DNA of 34,618 nt from assembly GCF_000002075.1 (NCBI RefSeq), contig NW_004797316.1, positions 2,104,090-2,138,707 of the forward strand, given 5' to 3'. The stretch's first letter is position 1; every line of letters starts with the position of its first letter. Source of the DNA: Aplysia californica. Lineage: Eukaryota > Mollusca > Gastropoda > Aplysiida > Aplysiidae. A program made the position numbers and the translations under genes. Positions 24,858 to 34,618 of the stretch are shown piece after piece. Below the pieces are notes generated by a model. That model worked only from the letters and a program-made list of their open reading frames with translations, ran no database searches and was not told the DNA's origin.

Positions 24858-27800
24858 ACTCAGGCCACCATTTGTTGGAGAAATTTGATGAGTTCTGCCT
24901 TAACCCTATCCGTACGTCGAGTTTTACTATTGTATCCATATGACGTGGGGAAGTCTGTGCCACTACTTTCCACAGAGAATATTTACTCTTTAATCCAATC
25001 CGTACACTTTGCATAGCAGTCTGTTAAAATGATTTTTTGAGAAATACTGAATGTTTCAAAGAGGTCTTCGTACTAGAAGTATTCTAAAATGTGAAGAATA
25101 CAACATCAGGGGTACAAAATGACCCTGGGGCTACGGATAGGGTTAAGCTGCCAAAAAGCATTTTTTAAATTCCCAGCAGTTTCGAGACAAAGCAGCTTTT
25201 TGTCAGCTTTCTTCCTAAATTTGAATTCGAATTTATTTAAAAACTATTCACATTTTCAGTTTTGATTTTTTCCCACAAGTTGGGTAACTAATCAGGCTTT
25301 CAGTTTAGGGAATAAAATAATTGGCACCAAAAATGAAAAAACTATGCTGAAATACTTTTCTGTCAAAAGGGAAAGGAGGGATTGGTGGAAAAGGTTACTA
25401 GAATTTAACATGATTCATTCATGACTCTGATTGATAGGCCATGCACCTGATCCAAAATGTAAGAGAGTTTAAAATTTCCAATTTGATATCTAGCAATTAA
25501 ATCATGCAAGGCCTACTGCACTAAGCAATTCCTGAATTTATTCCCTACTCACCTTCTTCTTAAAATCTTGTATTTAGCTAATAAAAACGACTTGAACTGG
25601 AGCCAAAAGTTATACTCCTTTAACTCCTTTGCCTGCTTGGCAGCCAGAATATTTTGATAGTGAACCAGGTAAGGATCGTCATCATATTTCTTGAGAGTCT
25701 CATTCACTGTGGACAATAAAAGGCATTTGAAAGGTTTACTTTATATTTTGAGGTAAGAAAAAAAAAATGGTATAAAAAATGAATTAATTCGGAATATATA
25801 AATTCAAACACAGCTTTTTCTCAAAGCAAAATATTTATGATGCCCTCTTTCATGTCACTGAGAAGATAAGATAAGATAAGATAAGATAAGATTAACACCT
25901 TACAGACACTATGGTTAAATACATGTGGTATTTAGAGAATTTAAATTATTACTTTCATAAATGAATTTCTGTACCCTGTATGAAGAGAAAAATAAGCTGA
26001 CTATAATACAGTATAACACGGATTGCTTGAATTCGTCAGGATGGGTCTCAGTAGTTCAAGGGATCCGTAGTTCGAGGGATACGTGAACAGTGTTATGACA
26101 TTGGCTGTGTCAGAGAATCAAGGGAAGCAACAACGATTGGGTCAGAACAGAGATTTTTCTTTTTTCGGGCATTGTTGTATATTCATGTAGGTTAGATCTA
26201 TGCCTATTGACTTGAATTTGAAATTTGAGAGAATGTGAAATTGATTGATAGTGAATGAGAAAAACAATGAGCAACACTTTCGAGTTCGATCGCAAATGAG
26301 CCTACTGGTACCAAGACAGTTTAACTGCACGGGTCAGTGTGAGCAGTCTTTAGTCTGCACCAATCAAAAGGTGCCTTTTCAAAACATAAAAAATTTGACA
26401 AGATGAGCAAATCGCATCAGTAATCAACAACGCGATGACGAAACAATGCAACCCTACCCCACCTCTCCCACCAAGCATGCAGTCCTTTGCAAAGAAGGGT
26501 GGGGCGGCCGATCGTGTGATGTACAACCCCTCCTCTTGCCAGCTCCACACAAGTCTAGCTAGGCATAGGAACTAGACACGCGCGTTGATAGCAGCGCGCT
26601 AAAAATAGCAATGCTTCTGTGGAAGGGGGGGGGGGGTAGTAACCGACCTTGCCTTTTTCTGTTTTCATTATTATCATTATTATTTTGTCTGAAGTGCACC
26701 TCAAACCACATAGACTTTGGACCTCTAGTGCGGCGTAATTAGTTTGACTAGTCTGTTTTTGTGTTCGAGCTTTATGTAATTTTCTTTCAAAGATAAAGAA
26801 GAAAAAAAAAAACGATACGCAGTGGTTATACAGGTTTACTTTTTCTCTTCATATTGAAGTTCATCAGTTCTATTAAAATCATTTTCAGAAACCTTAATGG
26901 CTTATTGAGGCTTGTTTCAATGAAACAAAGCAAGAGTGATGGATAATTGATTCTCTATAAATTTTCATTGAAGATGAGTCTCAGAAAATAAATTCTGTTT
27001 GTTGCTCTCTCTAGTTTTCATGCATGGTAACATGAGTGTGTCTTGTGAGGTTCGAGAGATGGCTGAAGATTGCCAATATATTGCCAGTAACAGTTGCACA
27101 CCATGCCTTGGCTCCAAAATTAGGTCAAGTTTTTTTTTCTTTGAAAAGGTTGCCTGGAATCTCTGTTGCATCATGTCTTGATAAAGTGCAATAAGTTTAC
27201 AGGGTGAAATGACAAAAATGCAATGTCAGACCAAAATCAATTTCTGCTTTCTATGGCATGTTTGACACTTGCTTAATGTTTCCTTGAAAGAAGTATTATC
27301 AGACTTACATAGTTACCACTGATATGACATCACATTAAAAAACAACAAAATTCTTCCTTCAAATCAATTGTTTCTTTTACTATAGTGATATAATGTAGAG
27401 CTTAATACTGAGAAATTTGACATAATGAATGGAACAGAAAACAAAACAAAACTATAGATTTGATAGCATTGACGATTATACATATGTACATCTACAGATT
27501 TACCTCAATTACCACACAAATCGTACAAATCCTGAGTTCAGAAAGTAGGTTTTGCAAAACAGATCAAAACAAGATTACTTGCAGTTAATTTCCTGTAAAT
27601 GTTTGGTACTTGATTTGATTTTTTTGGTGCTTTTGCCACTTTATGGTTATGAAAGAGTTGCAAAGATGGGGAGAAATGTGGATACATAAGTAGAGGAATA
27701 ACCAACACAAGATGAGGCATCAAACAGTTGCAGTAAATTTTTTAGAAAAAGATGTAACTTACCAGAGGATGAGCTGTTGAGGTCGTCTTCAAACTGTGAG

Positions 27801-30800
27801 AATTTGCGCATGAAGTTGACCTCAGTGGTATTGACAAACATGTACATGTAACATGAGGGTGTCTCTGACACGGTGTGTACATTGTGGAATGTGTCTGGTG
27901 GAATCTGCAAAAATGTACGGGACAGAGATGAGGAAAGAGTCATTTTAAATAGGCAATAATGTAGAAGCTGGATAAATTAAGTACAATGGCAATCCTTATT
28001 AAGCAAAAGCGACATGTTTGATCAATTCTGACTTGATACATTTATCTGATGTATATAATATGTCTCACATTATAATATGACAGACACTGGTTCAAAAAGT
28101 TTATGTTTTTGAAAGGCCCTAGAAGTACATGATTCAAAATTAAGTAATACTAATAAGTATGACTATGACTGAAACAGACTCTTATTTTGGCTATCAAACA
28201 ATGCTCGGACAACATACAGATGAACAAAACATGAGTACATGCACGCATGCACATACATACATTCATACAACACACATCTGGATGAGATAAATTTTACGCT
28301 AATGTTATACCCTTTAGCTAGTATTTCCAGAACAGCTTCCCCACATAGCACAGCCAGGCACACTCAACTGAGAAATATGAACACACAGGTACACACACGT
28401 ACTCACGTACAAACAAACAAAAACACATGCACACAGATACCTGTACAATATCACCAGGTCCAAGGCTGATGTTCCGTCCCTCATCCAACAGCTCAACAAT
28501 AACCCGGCCGTCTAACACAGAGAGACTCGTGTTTCCAAAGTCTGGCTGGACGTAGTTCTCTAGGTATAAACCTGCACAAAATGCAAATATCGGAGCTCAG
28601 ACATTGTAGAAGACACCTAAGCAATCAAATGTACAGCAAACACGAAGTTCTAAGATGAAAATGAAAAACTAAAAAAGAAAGAAAACAAGAAAAACAGTTG
28701 TTTATTCCCATAAGAAAAGACAGTTATCAATAAGTGAAACTTCTTAGAATTCACAGAATAGCATGACGAGGAAACAGAGGAAAATCATTGTTCTCATCAA
28801 TCCAATGCTAAATAGGTTTTCTTCCTTAAATACGATGCCATGTATAGTGATAGCTCCAGCTTCTCTTTAATGGTTTTGTAATTTCATAAAAAATGTCTTG
28901 TGTTTAATTTCAAAAGTAAAAGTGTGGCTTTGATATTGTTTGTACTGGACATTGGAAAAATAATGAACACCTTCCTTTATCATATGGGTAAAGTTATAAA
29001 ACACAACATGAATACTGTGGATGCCGTGGCTCTACATTGTTGCTGATACTGAGAGTGTAGATCCAGGCAAGTAGCGTCACTGACTGAGAAGACCTGTAGG
29101 TGCTGATCTACATAACGCACACTTAAAATGACATGAATCCAACGTAACTCCTTCTTTCCTATCAAACATCTATCATCCTTCTTTTCTTTGCTCTTGTTAC
29201 GCTCTTGTAACATCTTTGATTTTCAAAACTAATTGTGTTGCAAGTGCCATAAAACTTTGACTAAAACAACTCATCTTTTAGAAAGAACTGAATTACACAC
29301 TGCATGTTGTGTCAACTGCTCAAGACAGTCTTACCTGTATTCCTGTATTTTTTTCAGCCTGGTGCTTAAAAAAACTTAATAAGGTTTTACAAACAATATT
29401 AAGCTGGAAAAAAAATGTTTTAATCCCATTTCCTGAAAACTATGTTTCATTAAGTTCTAAACATTTTTTTTTTGGTACACGTAAATGTTTTAAGGCGCTC
29501 GCAACTGCATACGGTCATATATGAGTGTGCGTGTCGTGGAGTCAGAGCCCTATCATTCTAGGTCTGTGGGCAAAATGAGCTACTCTTGGACAACAAGGGA
29601 GTGGGTGCTTTGTTTACATTTTCATTTTCAACCTTGACCAAAGACGTTTAAAAAAAATACATTTTACGGATGAGTACTTATAGACACAGGTGAAGAAATG
29701 GAAATGGATTGGGCACACCCAGAGGAGACCCTCGACAAGCATCATCAGACAAGCTTTGACGCGGAATCCGCAAGGAAAATGTAGGACAGGAAGACCAAAC
29801 ATGACATGGAGGCGAAGCAGGACATGCGGAAATGGAAAAGGCAGGGACATCATGGAAACAACTAGAAAAAGATGCACAGGACAGGCTTCGATGGAGAAAT
29901 AAATGTTGTTGATTTCCTATGCTCCACTGGGACTTAAAAAGGGCAAGATAGATTTATAGACTAGAAATTTCTAAACTTTATATGACTGCATTTACAATAA
30001 TACTTTCAAAGAGAAACCCAGTCTTCCTTTTCTCTTGCAAATTCTTGTCAGCATTTCTACAAATTCACAAAGATAGTCCACTTTGCTGTTTGCTTTTGAT
30101 CAGTCTCTGCACACCAAATACACAGCATCTGCTCTATAAACGTTTGCAGGGATAAATTGAAAATTTAACAGAATCTTGTCGTTCGTTTTCCCTCATATCT
30201 CCTCCCTCCCTTTCCCCTCTTCCATGCCTCATACTTCAACCTCCTCCCTCACAGCACACTGTTTGATATTGACTAAATAAATTCCTCACCTGGGAAGTCA
30301 GCAACAAAAACGACCTCCACGTGTGAATCAGTCCCGTTGTCCAGCCGGGCTTGTATCTCCTCCAGCTTCCCTCGCCAGTCTGACAACCCGACCATAAGGG
30401 GCATCACCCAGGGTGCCTCACGGAAGGGACTCCACTCCGCCGTAACAATGTCCACATGAGGGTGTACCGTCCTTTGGATAGAAGAACTTTGTAGTCAGTT
30501 TCATACAGGTTACACCCCATGGTCTGTTGTGTGCGATACCAGACCTTTATAATCTTGTGGAAACTAGTAATGCACTTTTAATCAAGTGACTTAGGTATGA
30601 GGACAAATTAGAAATATGACTCTGACTTGAAAGCTGCCTGATTGAATAGCAACCTGAACAGGAGTTTAGATTCCTTAGATTCCTCAAAAGTCATCAAATT
30701 TAAAATTAACTGTTCTTCCACAAACCATACTTGAAAACTTTGTTCAGTTACAGGTTCTATGAAAGCACTTTCCTGACAAAAAGTGAGTTAATTTTGTTTG

Positions 30801-33800
30801 TTGCTCACAGGTGAAGTTTGTAAAAAGTCTGGGGGAACATATATTATTGTACTGTACTTTTGACATTTTTACTAAATACAAATGAAAGAAATAAAGCTAT
30901 AGAAAATGATTAGACCCCAGAGGGGAAAAAGGAGCAATTCTTTGGTGATTAAAGTACAAGAGTGTGCATATCTGATATTAAGAACAAAAGCATGCATTAG
31001 TGTCAATACATTATTCTATTCAACAGAAGTAAGTCTAGAAAGCAAAGTCTTTTTAGGAGAGAAGGATGAAAAAACTGTTTCATTCTGTTAAAAGTGGTAC
31101 CTGTACCTTTTCTTGCTCTCCCTTTTTATTCTTCATATATTCAGACTATGAGTTTTGACAACATATTTCTCAAGCACATGAAATCAATATCACAGATTAA
31201 GAAACTGCAATAACACCATTTTCAAAATTTTGGGCTTAGTATATCTGAAAAGATCTGATAAATGAAATGAAAGATAACAGCCTATCCTCAGGCAAAACTT
31301 GTACACTGACCTCTGCTGAAAACGGTGATTGAGCGACCTCCAGATATCAAAATAGATCTCTACATTGTTGATATTGTAGCTCTTTAGGTTTTCTGCGATG
31401 CACAAAGAATACTGCTTGATCATGTCAGCATGGGAGGACCACCGGCGATTTCCTCCCCACACCTGAGGGACAGAGATTAAATTTAAATAAAATAATGGAC
31501 AGCTAGGGAAAATGTTTGTGAAGTAATACTAAACGAACTACTGAAATCCAATATCTTAAAATTGTCATCATAAGAAAAAGAACTGTAGTTGGTTAAGAGT
31601 TCATGATGAGTTAAGGTGTATAATTATTGCTAAGAACAAAAATGCAGAATGGGCTTATCAAATAATTAGTCAAAAAGGACATTAAAATAACAACAAAAAT
31701 GTAGAAACAAGATAAAATAATATCTACAATTGAAACTTTTTTAAACAGTTTCATTATAATATATATAGAAAAAACGCAAGGGTGGAGCGAGAAGTGGTGG
31801 TTTGTATAGGTGGTTGTCTTGGACAGGTGAATGTTAGAGCAAGTTCGACATTAAACATGCATTCACCAGTCCAAACAACTCCCAGACAGTAATTAATCAA
31901 TTTGATATTAATAGTACACATATTCTATATATGCAAATTATGGCTATGTTCATAACGATGGTGCGATATATGGTAACAGTAATAAACCATGTAAGACTGA
32001 TATAACTACTTTAGAATTAAAGGAAAACATTGAGTGATCGTTAAACAAGCCAAGAAAAATGAAAATATATACGTTTTGTGCTAGACGTGTTGCTTCGCAA
32101 ACTTGCACTAAACTGAGATATGATGCAGAGGGTTGTCAAATGATCATTTCAAACAAAAACAAAACTTGATCGATTTCAGACTTTTATGGTTTGCGGTTGT
32201 TACTGTCCATATTTCCATCATTTTTTTTGTAATTCAATATCAGTTAATTGATCGTTATGACAATCTCTTGATAATTAAATAAAATGTGAGGCATCGTGGT
32301 GAAATCAGGCGCTCGTCAAATATATATGTGGTCTATTTGGTTGTTTTTGGTTGTGGCAGGGGGGTTAGGCCTAGCCTATTGTATTGTTTGGCTGAAAGTG
32401 AGAGAGTGAGTAAAGTGTGAGCCTCAGTTCAGTTGTATTGTTTGCAAGTTTACAAAAGCAGTCTGGGTTACTACTGATGAGACTTTTAGAGGGGAGAGCT
32501 GTAGCAAGGCAGAGGAGGCCTGCCGAGAGTGGAGAAAAGGCTAGTTAGAGCCTCGGTTTATTTGTGTGTAACTTGTGAGATTCCAATGCATCGGGGCCCC
32601 AAAGCTAAGGAAAGGATCACAACACAGAGAGAAACAGGTTGGGCTAACTCCTGTTGTAGGCGCAGGCAGACAGAAGGCTAGTAGTGTTAAACGTTGTTTT
32701 ATGTTCCAAGTAACAACAATATAAATCAAAGAAACCGTCATTTTTCTGCCCCTTGGCCAAATTTTATAGAATTTTTGTTGTTTTTGGCTCAACACATTTC
32801 CCGTCCATTTTAAAATTAATTTCTGTGTGAAATTTACTGAAAAACTGGTAAAACACAAAAAATGTAAATTTGTAGTTTCCACGGACTCTGAAGCTTTGGA
32901 AGTCACCACATTTTAGGAGCCATTATCTTGCTAGTTTTACCTCTGAAACAGGCCACCCCTACCTTCATCATTCGAAAATATCTTGACTTCTATTCAAGAT
33001 AGATAGGTAGGCCTACTGTTTTAATTGAAAGGAAGACAAATGAACAAGAGATAAGATGACACCAATAACTTCATATGCACAAAAATTGACAATTGATTCC
33101 ACCGTGTCGTGACACAAATTGTTCCTATCCCTATATACTGCCTGAGAGTGCAGGTAATAATCCATTGAAACATACAGGGGAAAGAAAATATGAGCAAATT
33201 GTGCCAGACTGACCAAAGGGTCAAGATATCCAGACTGTCCAGTATCCTTGTCATAATACGTGATCCGTACGTGCTGGATGTACCAGCTGTGCACCATCAT
33301 GTCCCAGGAGTAGCCGTACAAGCCATTGGTCCAGTTGTTGTAGCCCTGGCAGAGGATGTAGAGAGCAGGTATTTTGTTTATGAAGAATACAAACAGGTCA
33401 CCATGTTCCAATCAAGACATGTGAGGTTTTGCTCACGACCAGATTATCCATAGCGAAGACTAAACTAATTGAGCAGCATGAACATGTATGTTGTCTTTAT
33501 ACTATTTCTATTGACTGCAATTCAATAATTGTTTGGTTGCAAAAGAATTCTCTGTTAAACTATTATTGCTGAGTTGGTTTCAACATATTATAGAGGAGTA
33601 AATATCACAATTTAAGTAAGTTGTCAAGACCAGTGCTGGATTATTTCACAGTTTTTCAGAAATAAATACAGTGTATATGAATGATCAATACTGCTAAAAA
33701 ATAAGTTGCCAGCATTTTTAAGGAGTGGTGAAACTTAAATAACCTGGACATACAAATACGTTAAGTTCTTTCACAAACACAATTTTATTTGCTGTCAGAG

Positions 33801-33995
33801 TTACAATCACAACCATAATGTCATTTATAAATTTCACTGAGGACATCATACCTTTGTGATACCATGTGAATAGGGAAGAAAACACTGCCAGGCTATGAAC
33901 AGGAGAGTGAACAAAGTTGCAATCTTTTGTTTCAGCTTTGGTTCTGTAGGCAGAGCTTCACTAGATGAGACATACTGCGTCTTGGAAGTGGGGGA
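23980..33995 (-). CDS. GGCX: Vitamin K-dependent gamma-glutamyl carboxylase, C-terminal half (partial)
   Basis: Eight minus-strand coding exons: 33995-33852, 33345-33214, 31462-31311, 30471-30290, 28571-28441, 27904-27763, 25706-25553, 24139-23980; phases agree throughout and give about 398 codons. The ER-membrane enzyme converts Glu to gamma-carboxy-Glu in propeptide-bearing proteins using reduced vitamin K. Matches to human GGCX: the last membrane segment ending PYSHGITK, then [28 protein letters not shown] with the following Cys (the partner of the known C99-C450 disulfide), [36 protein letters not shown], and [11 protein letters not shown]. Trp residues matching human W493 and W501 and the Leu matching L394 are kept. 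NTT, NSS, NGT and NET are possible glycosylation sites in the luminal part. The N-terminal membrane half, with the active-site Lys, lies outside the window. Two donors are GTCAGT. Confidence 0.92.
24714..24856. repeat. Compound (TG)n-(GA)n microsatellite
   Basis: TG-rich to about 24792, then GA-rich. It lies in the last GGCX intron, just left of the piggyBac-type MITE. Frames across it are artefacts. Confidence 0.9.
24904..25142. mobile_element. piggyBac-type MITE
   Basis: A 239-bp element with exact 11-bp terminal inverted repeats, CCCTATCCGTA at 24904-24914 and TACGGATAGGG at 25132-25142, each flanked by TTAA (24900-24903 and 25143-25146). TTAA duplications and ends beginning CCC are the hallmark of piggyBac-family elements. 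An internal ATCCGTAC repeats the terminal word near 25000. There is no coding capacity, so an autonomous partner would be needed. It lies in the last GGCX intron. Confidence 0.75.
25861..25893. repeat. (AGATA)n microsatellite
   Basis: Six perfect pentamers, in a GGCX intron. Confidence 0.9.
26010..26098. repeat. Possible pogo/Tc1-like end fragment
   Basis: CAGTATAACACGGATTGCTT after TA, followed by GTAGTTCAAGGGATCCGTAG and TTCGAGGGATACG, resembles the terminal and subterminal style of Tigger/pogo elements. The opposite end was not found, so this is tentative. Confidence 0.3.
26130..27762. other. Remainder of the GGCX intron after the exon at 27763
   Basis: AT-rich, with a run of 13 G near 26625-26637. 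No domain, splice-supported exon or further repeat was recognised. Confidence 0.45.
27905..28440. other. GGCX intron, nothing identified beyond CA-rich words
   Basis: Impure CACA/CATACA stretches at 28235-28285 and 28380-28440. No gene or transposon was recognised. Confidence 0.5.
29150..29255 (+). repeat. Dispersed repeat B, copy 2
   Basis: Matches 9312-9455 in order: CTCCTTCTTTCCTATCAA, CTCTTGTAACATCTTT and TAATTGTGTTGCAA. It lies in a GGCX intron, antisense to the gene. Confidence 0.55.
29478..29560 (-). mobile_element. SINE-body fragment
   Basis: Contains AAGGCGCTCGCAACTGCATA and GGTCATATATGAGTG, similar to the block at the 3' side of the SINE at 3785-4240. No tRNA head was seen. The strand is assigned from the orientation of that SINE. 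Confidence 0.5.
29684..29912 (+). pseudogene. LINE ORF2 C-terminal tail fragment
   Basis: [20 protein letters not shown] and the following [11 protein letters not shown] match the widespread WKWIGHTLRRP tail of endonuclease/RT LINEs. After a frame change near 29815 it continues [20 protein letters not shown] and stops at TGA. It is 5'-truncated, diverged and antisense to GGCX. Confidence 0.75.
30472..31310. other. GGCX intron, nothing identified
   Basis: About 840 bases of AT-rich intron; the short frame at 30906-31091 has no recognisable features. Confidence 0.5.
32285..32990 (+). repeat. Dispersed repeat A, copy 3 (long form)
   Basis: The start matches copy 1 (CAGGCGCTCGTCAAA at about 32308) and the end matches from TTTTTGGCTCAACAC (about 32783) to CAGGCCACCCCTACC. 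About 430 bases between have no counterpart in copy 1, so either this copy carries an insertion or the others are shortened. It is antisense to GGCX. Confidence 0.65.
33346..33851. other. GGCX intron, nothing identified
   Basis: AT-rich, with no recognised repeat or coding sequence. Confidence 0.5.
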
Positions 33996-34417
33996 CTGGA
34001 GAAGACATTCAAGAAGGAACAATGTAAGAATAATAGTTACAATCTCGGCTGTTTCAAATCTTTTTCTCAAACTATTATTATAGTTGATGATTCTCGCTGA
34101 CCAATAATTATGAACAATGTAAAACCAAGAGAAAGATGACAGTTGAAATCTCAAGTTGAAGTCTGTTCAATAATATTGCTTGAAAAGATGTAAGAACTAA
34201 ATTGAACATATATTACAATTTTATACTTTCTTCTCCCCCTTTCTCCTTTACAATAAAATATAAAAATACACTAAAATATTACATAATAGACCTATGATAC
34301 ACAATGCATGAATGTTATAATCATAATGTATAATGAGAAGAAAATTACATTTAACATGATGAAATCAGAAAATGTGGATACACAGAAAGCTTATAAACTG
34401 TCAGTGTTCTAGGGAGG
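33996..34417. other. GGCX intron at the right edge
   Basis: AT-rich sequence upstream of the first visible GGCX exon. No earlier GGCX exon could be found here, so the preceding exon should lie beyond the window. Confidence 0.5.
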
Positions 34418-34479
34418 GAGGACGGTTTAAGAGAGAGAGTGAGGGGGGAGGGAGTGGAGAGAGGGAGAGAGAGATAGAT

Positions 34480-34524
<45 letters not shown>

Positions 34525-34618
34525 GAGAGCGAAAGAAAGAGAGAGACAGAGAGAGAGAGAGTGGAGAAAGAGAGAGAGTGGAGAAAGAGAGAGAGTGGCG
34601 AAAGAGAGAGAGAGAGAG
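34418..34618 (+). repeat. GA-rich polypurine satellite
   Basis: About 200 bases of nearly pure purine that run off the window. The last 60 bases form a higher-order repeat of about 20 bases (GAGTGGAGAAAGAGAGA). Confidence 0.9.

Noticed and set aside
24634-25014. Long Ser/Leu/Thr/His-rich minus frame
   Set aside because: Produced by the (TG)n-(GA)n microsatellite and the adjoining MITE.
33190-33453. 87-codon plus-strand frame opposite a GGCX exon
   Set aside because: Antisense shadow of a conserved coding exon; no family match.

Overview
The window is animal nuclear DNA, most likely from a gastropod or other lophotrochozoan mollusc. The evidence is two intron-rich, conserved animal genes with canonical GT..AG splice sites, an AT-rich background, long GA microsatellites, GATCTA-type satellites, and scattered SINE and LINE debris. 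The species cannot be named from the sequence. No bacterial-type operons, rRNA genes, intact tRNA genes or CRISPR arrays were seen.

Layout. A plus-strand gene for a PhzF-superfamily protein (PBLD) runs from a probable promoter near 160-220 through nine coding exons (621 to 15071); its exons join without a phase conflict into about 299 codons. A minus-strand gene for vitamin K-dependent gamma-glutamyl carboxylase (GGCX) has eight coding exons between 33995 and 23980. Its N-terminal half lies beyond the right edge. The two genes converge, and about 9 kb between their stop codons holds the PBLD 3' region, long unassigned sequence and one decayed Ty3/Gypsy-type element. I see no functional link between the two genes beyond adjacency.

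Introns and intergenic DNA are a palimpsest of mobile DNA. The best find is in PBLD intron 8: a 3.6-kb DNA transposon (10354-13951) with about 31-bp terminal inverted repeats and a 4-bp ACAT target-site duplication. It carries a decayed minus-strand gene that I recognise as the DUF7869 transposase-like family. It sits inside a dispersed repeat whose uninterrupted relative is present at 2645-2990, giving an independent check of the insertion point. A (GA)n/G-run purine tract and a LINE fragment lie inside the transposon. Other elements are a 239-bp piggyBac-type MITE with TTAA duplications in the last GGCX intron, two foldback-like palindromes in PBLD intron 1, a tRNA-derived SINE in intron 2, LINE 3' fragments in PBLD intron 7 and in a GGCX intron, and paired dispersed repeats shared between the two genes.

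All exon boundaries were set by eye from splice consensus, phase and similarity to remembered family sequences; no alignment or search was run.
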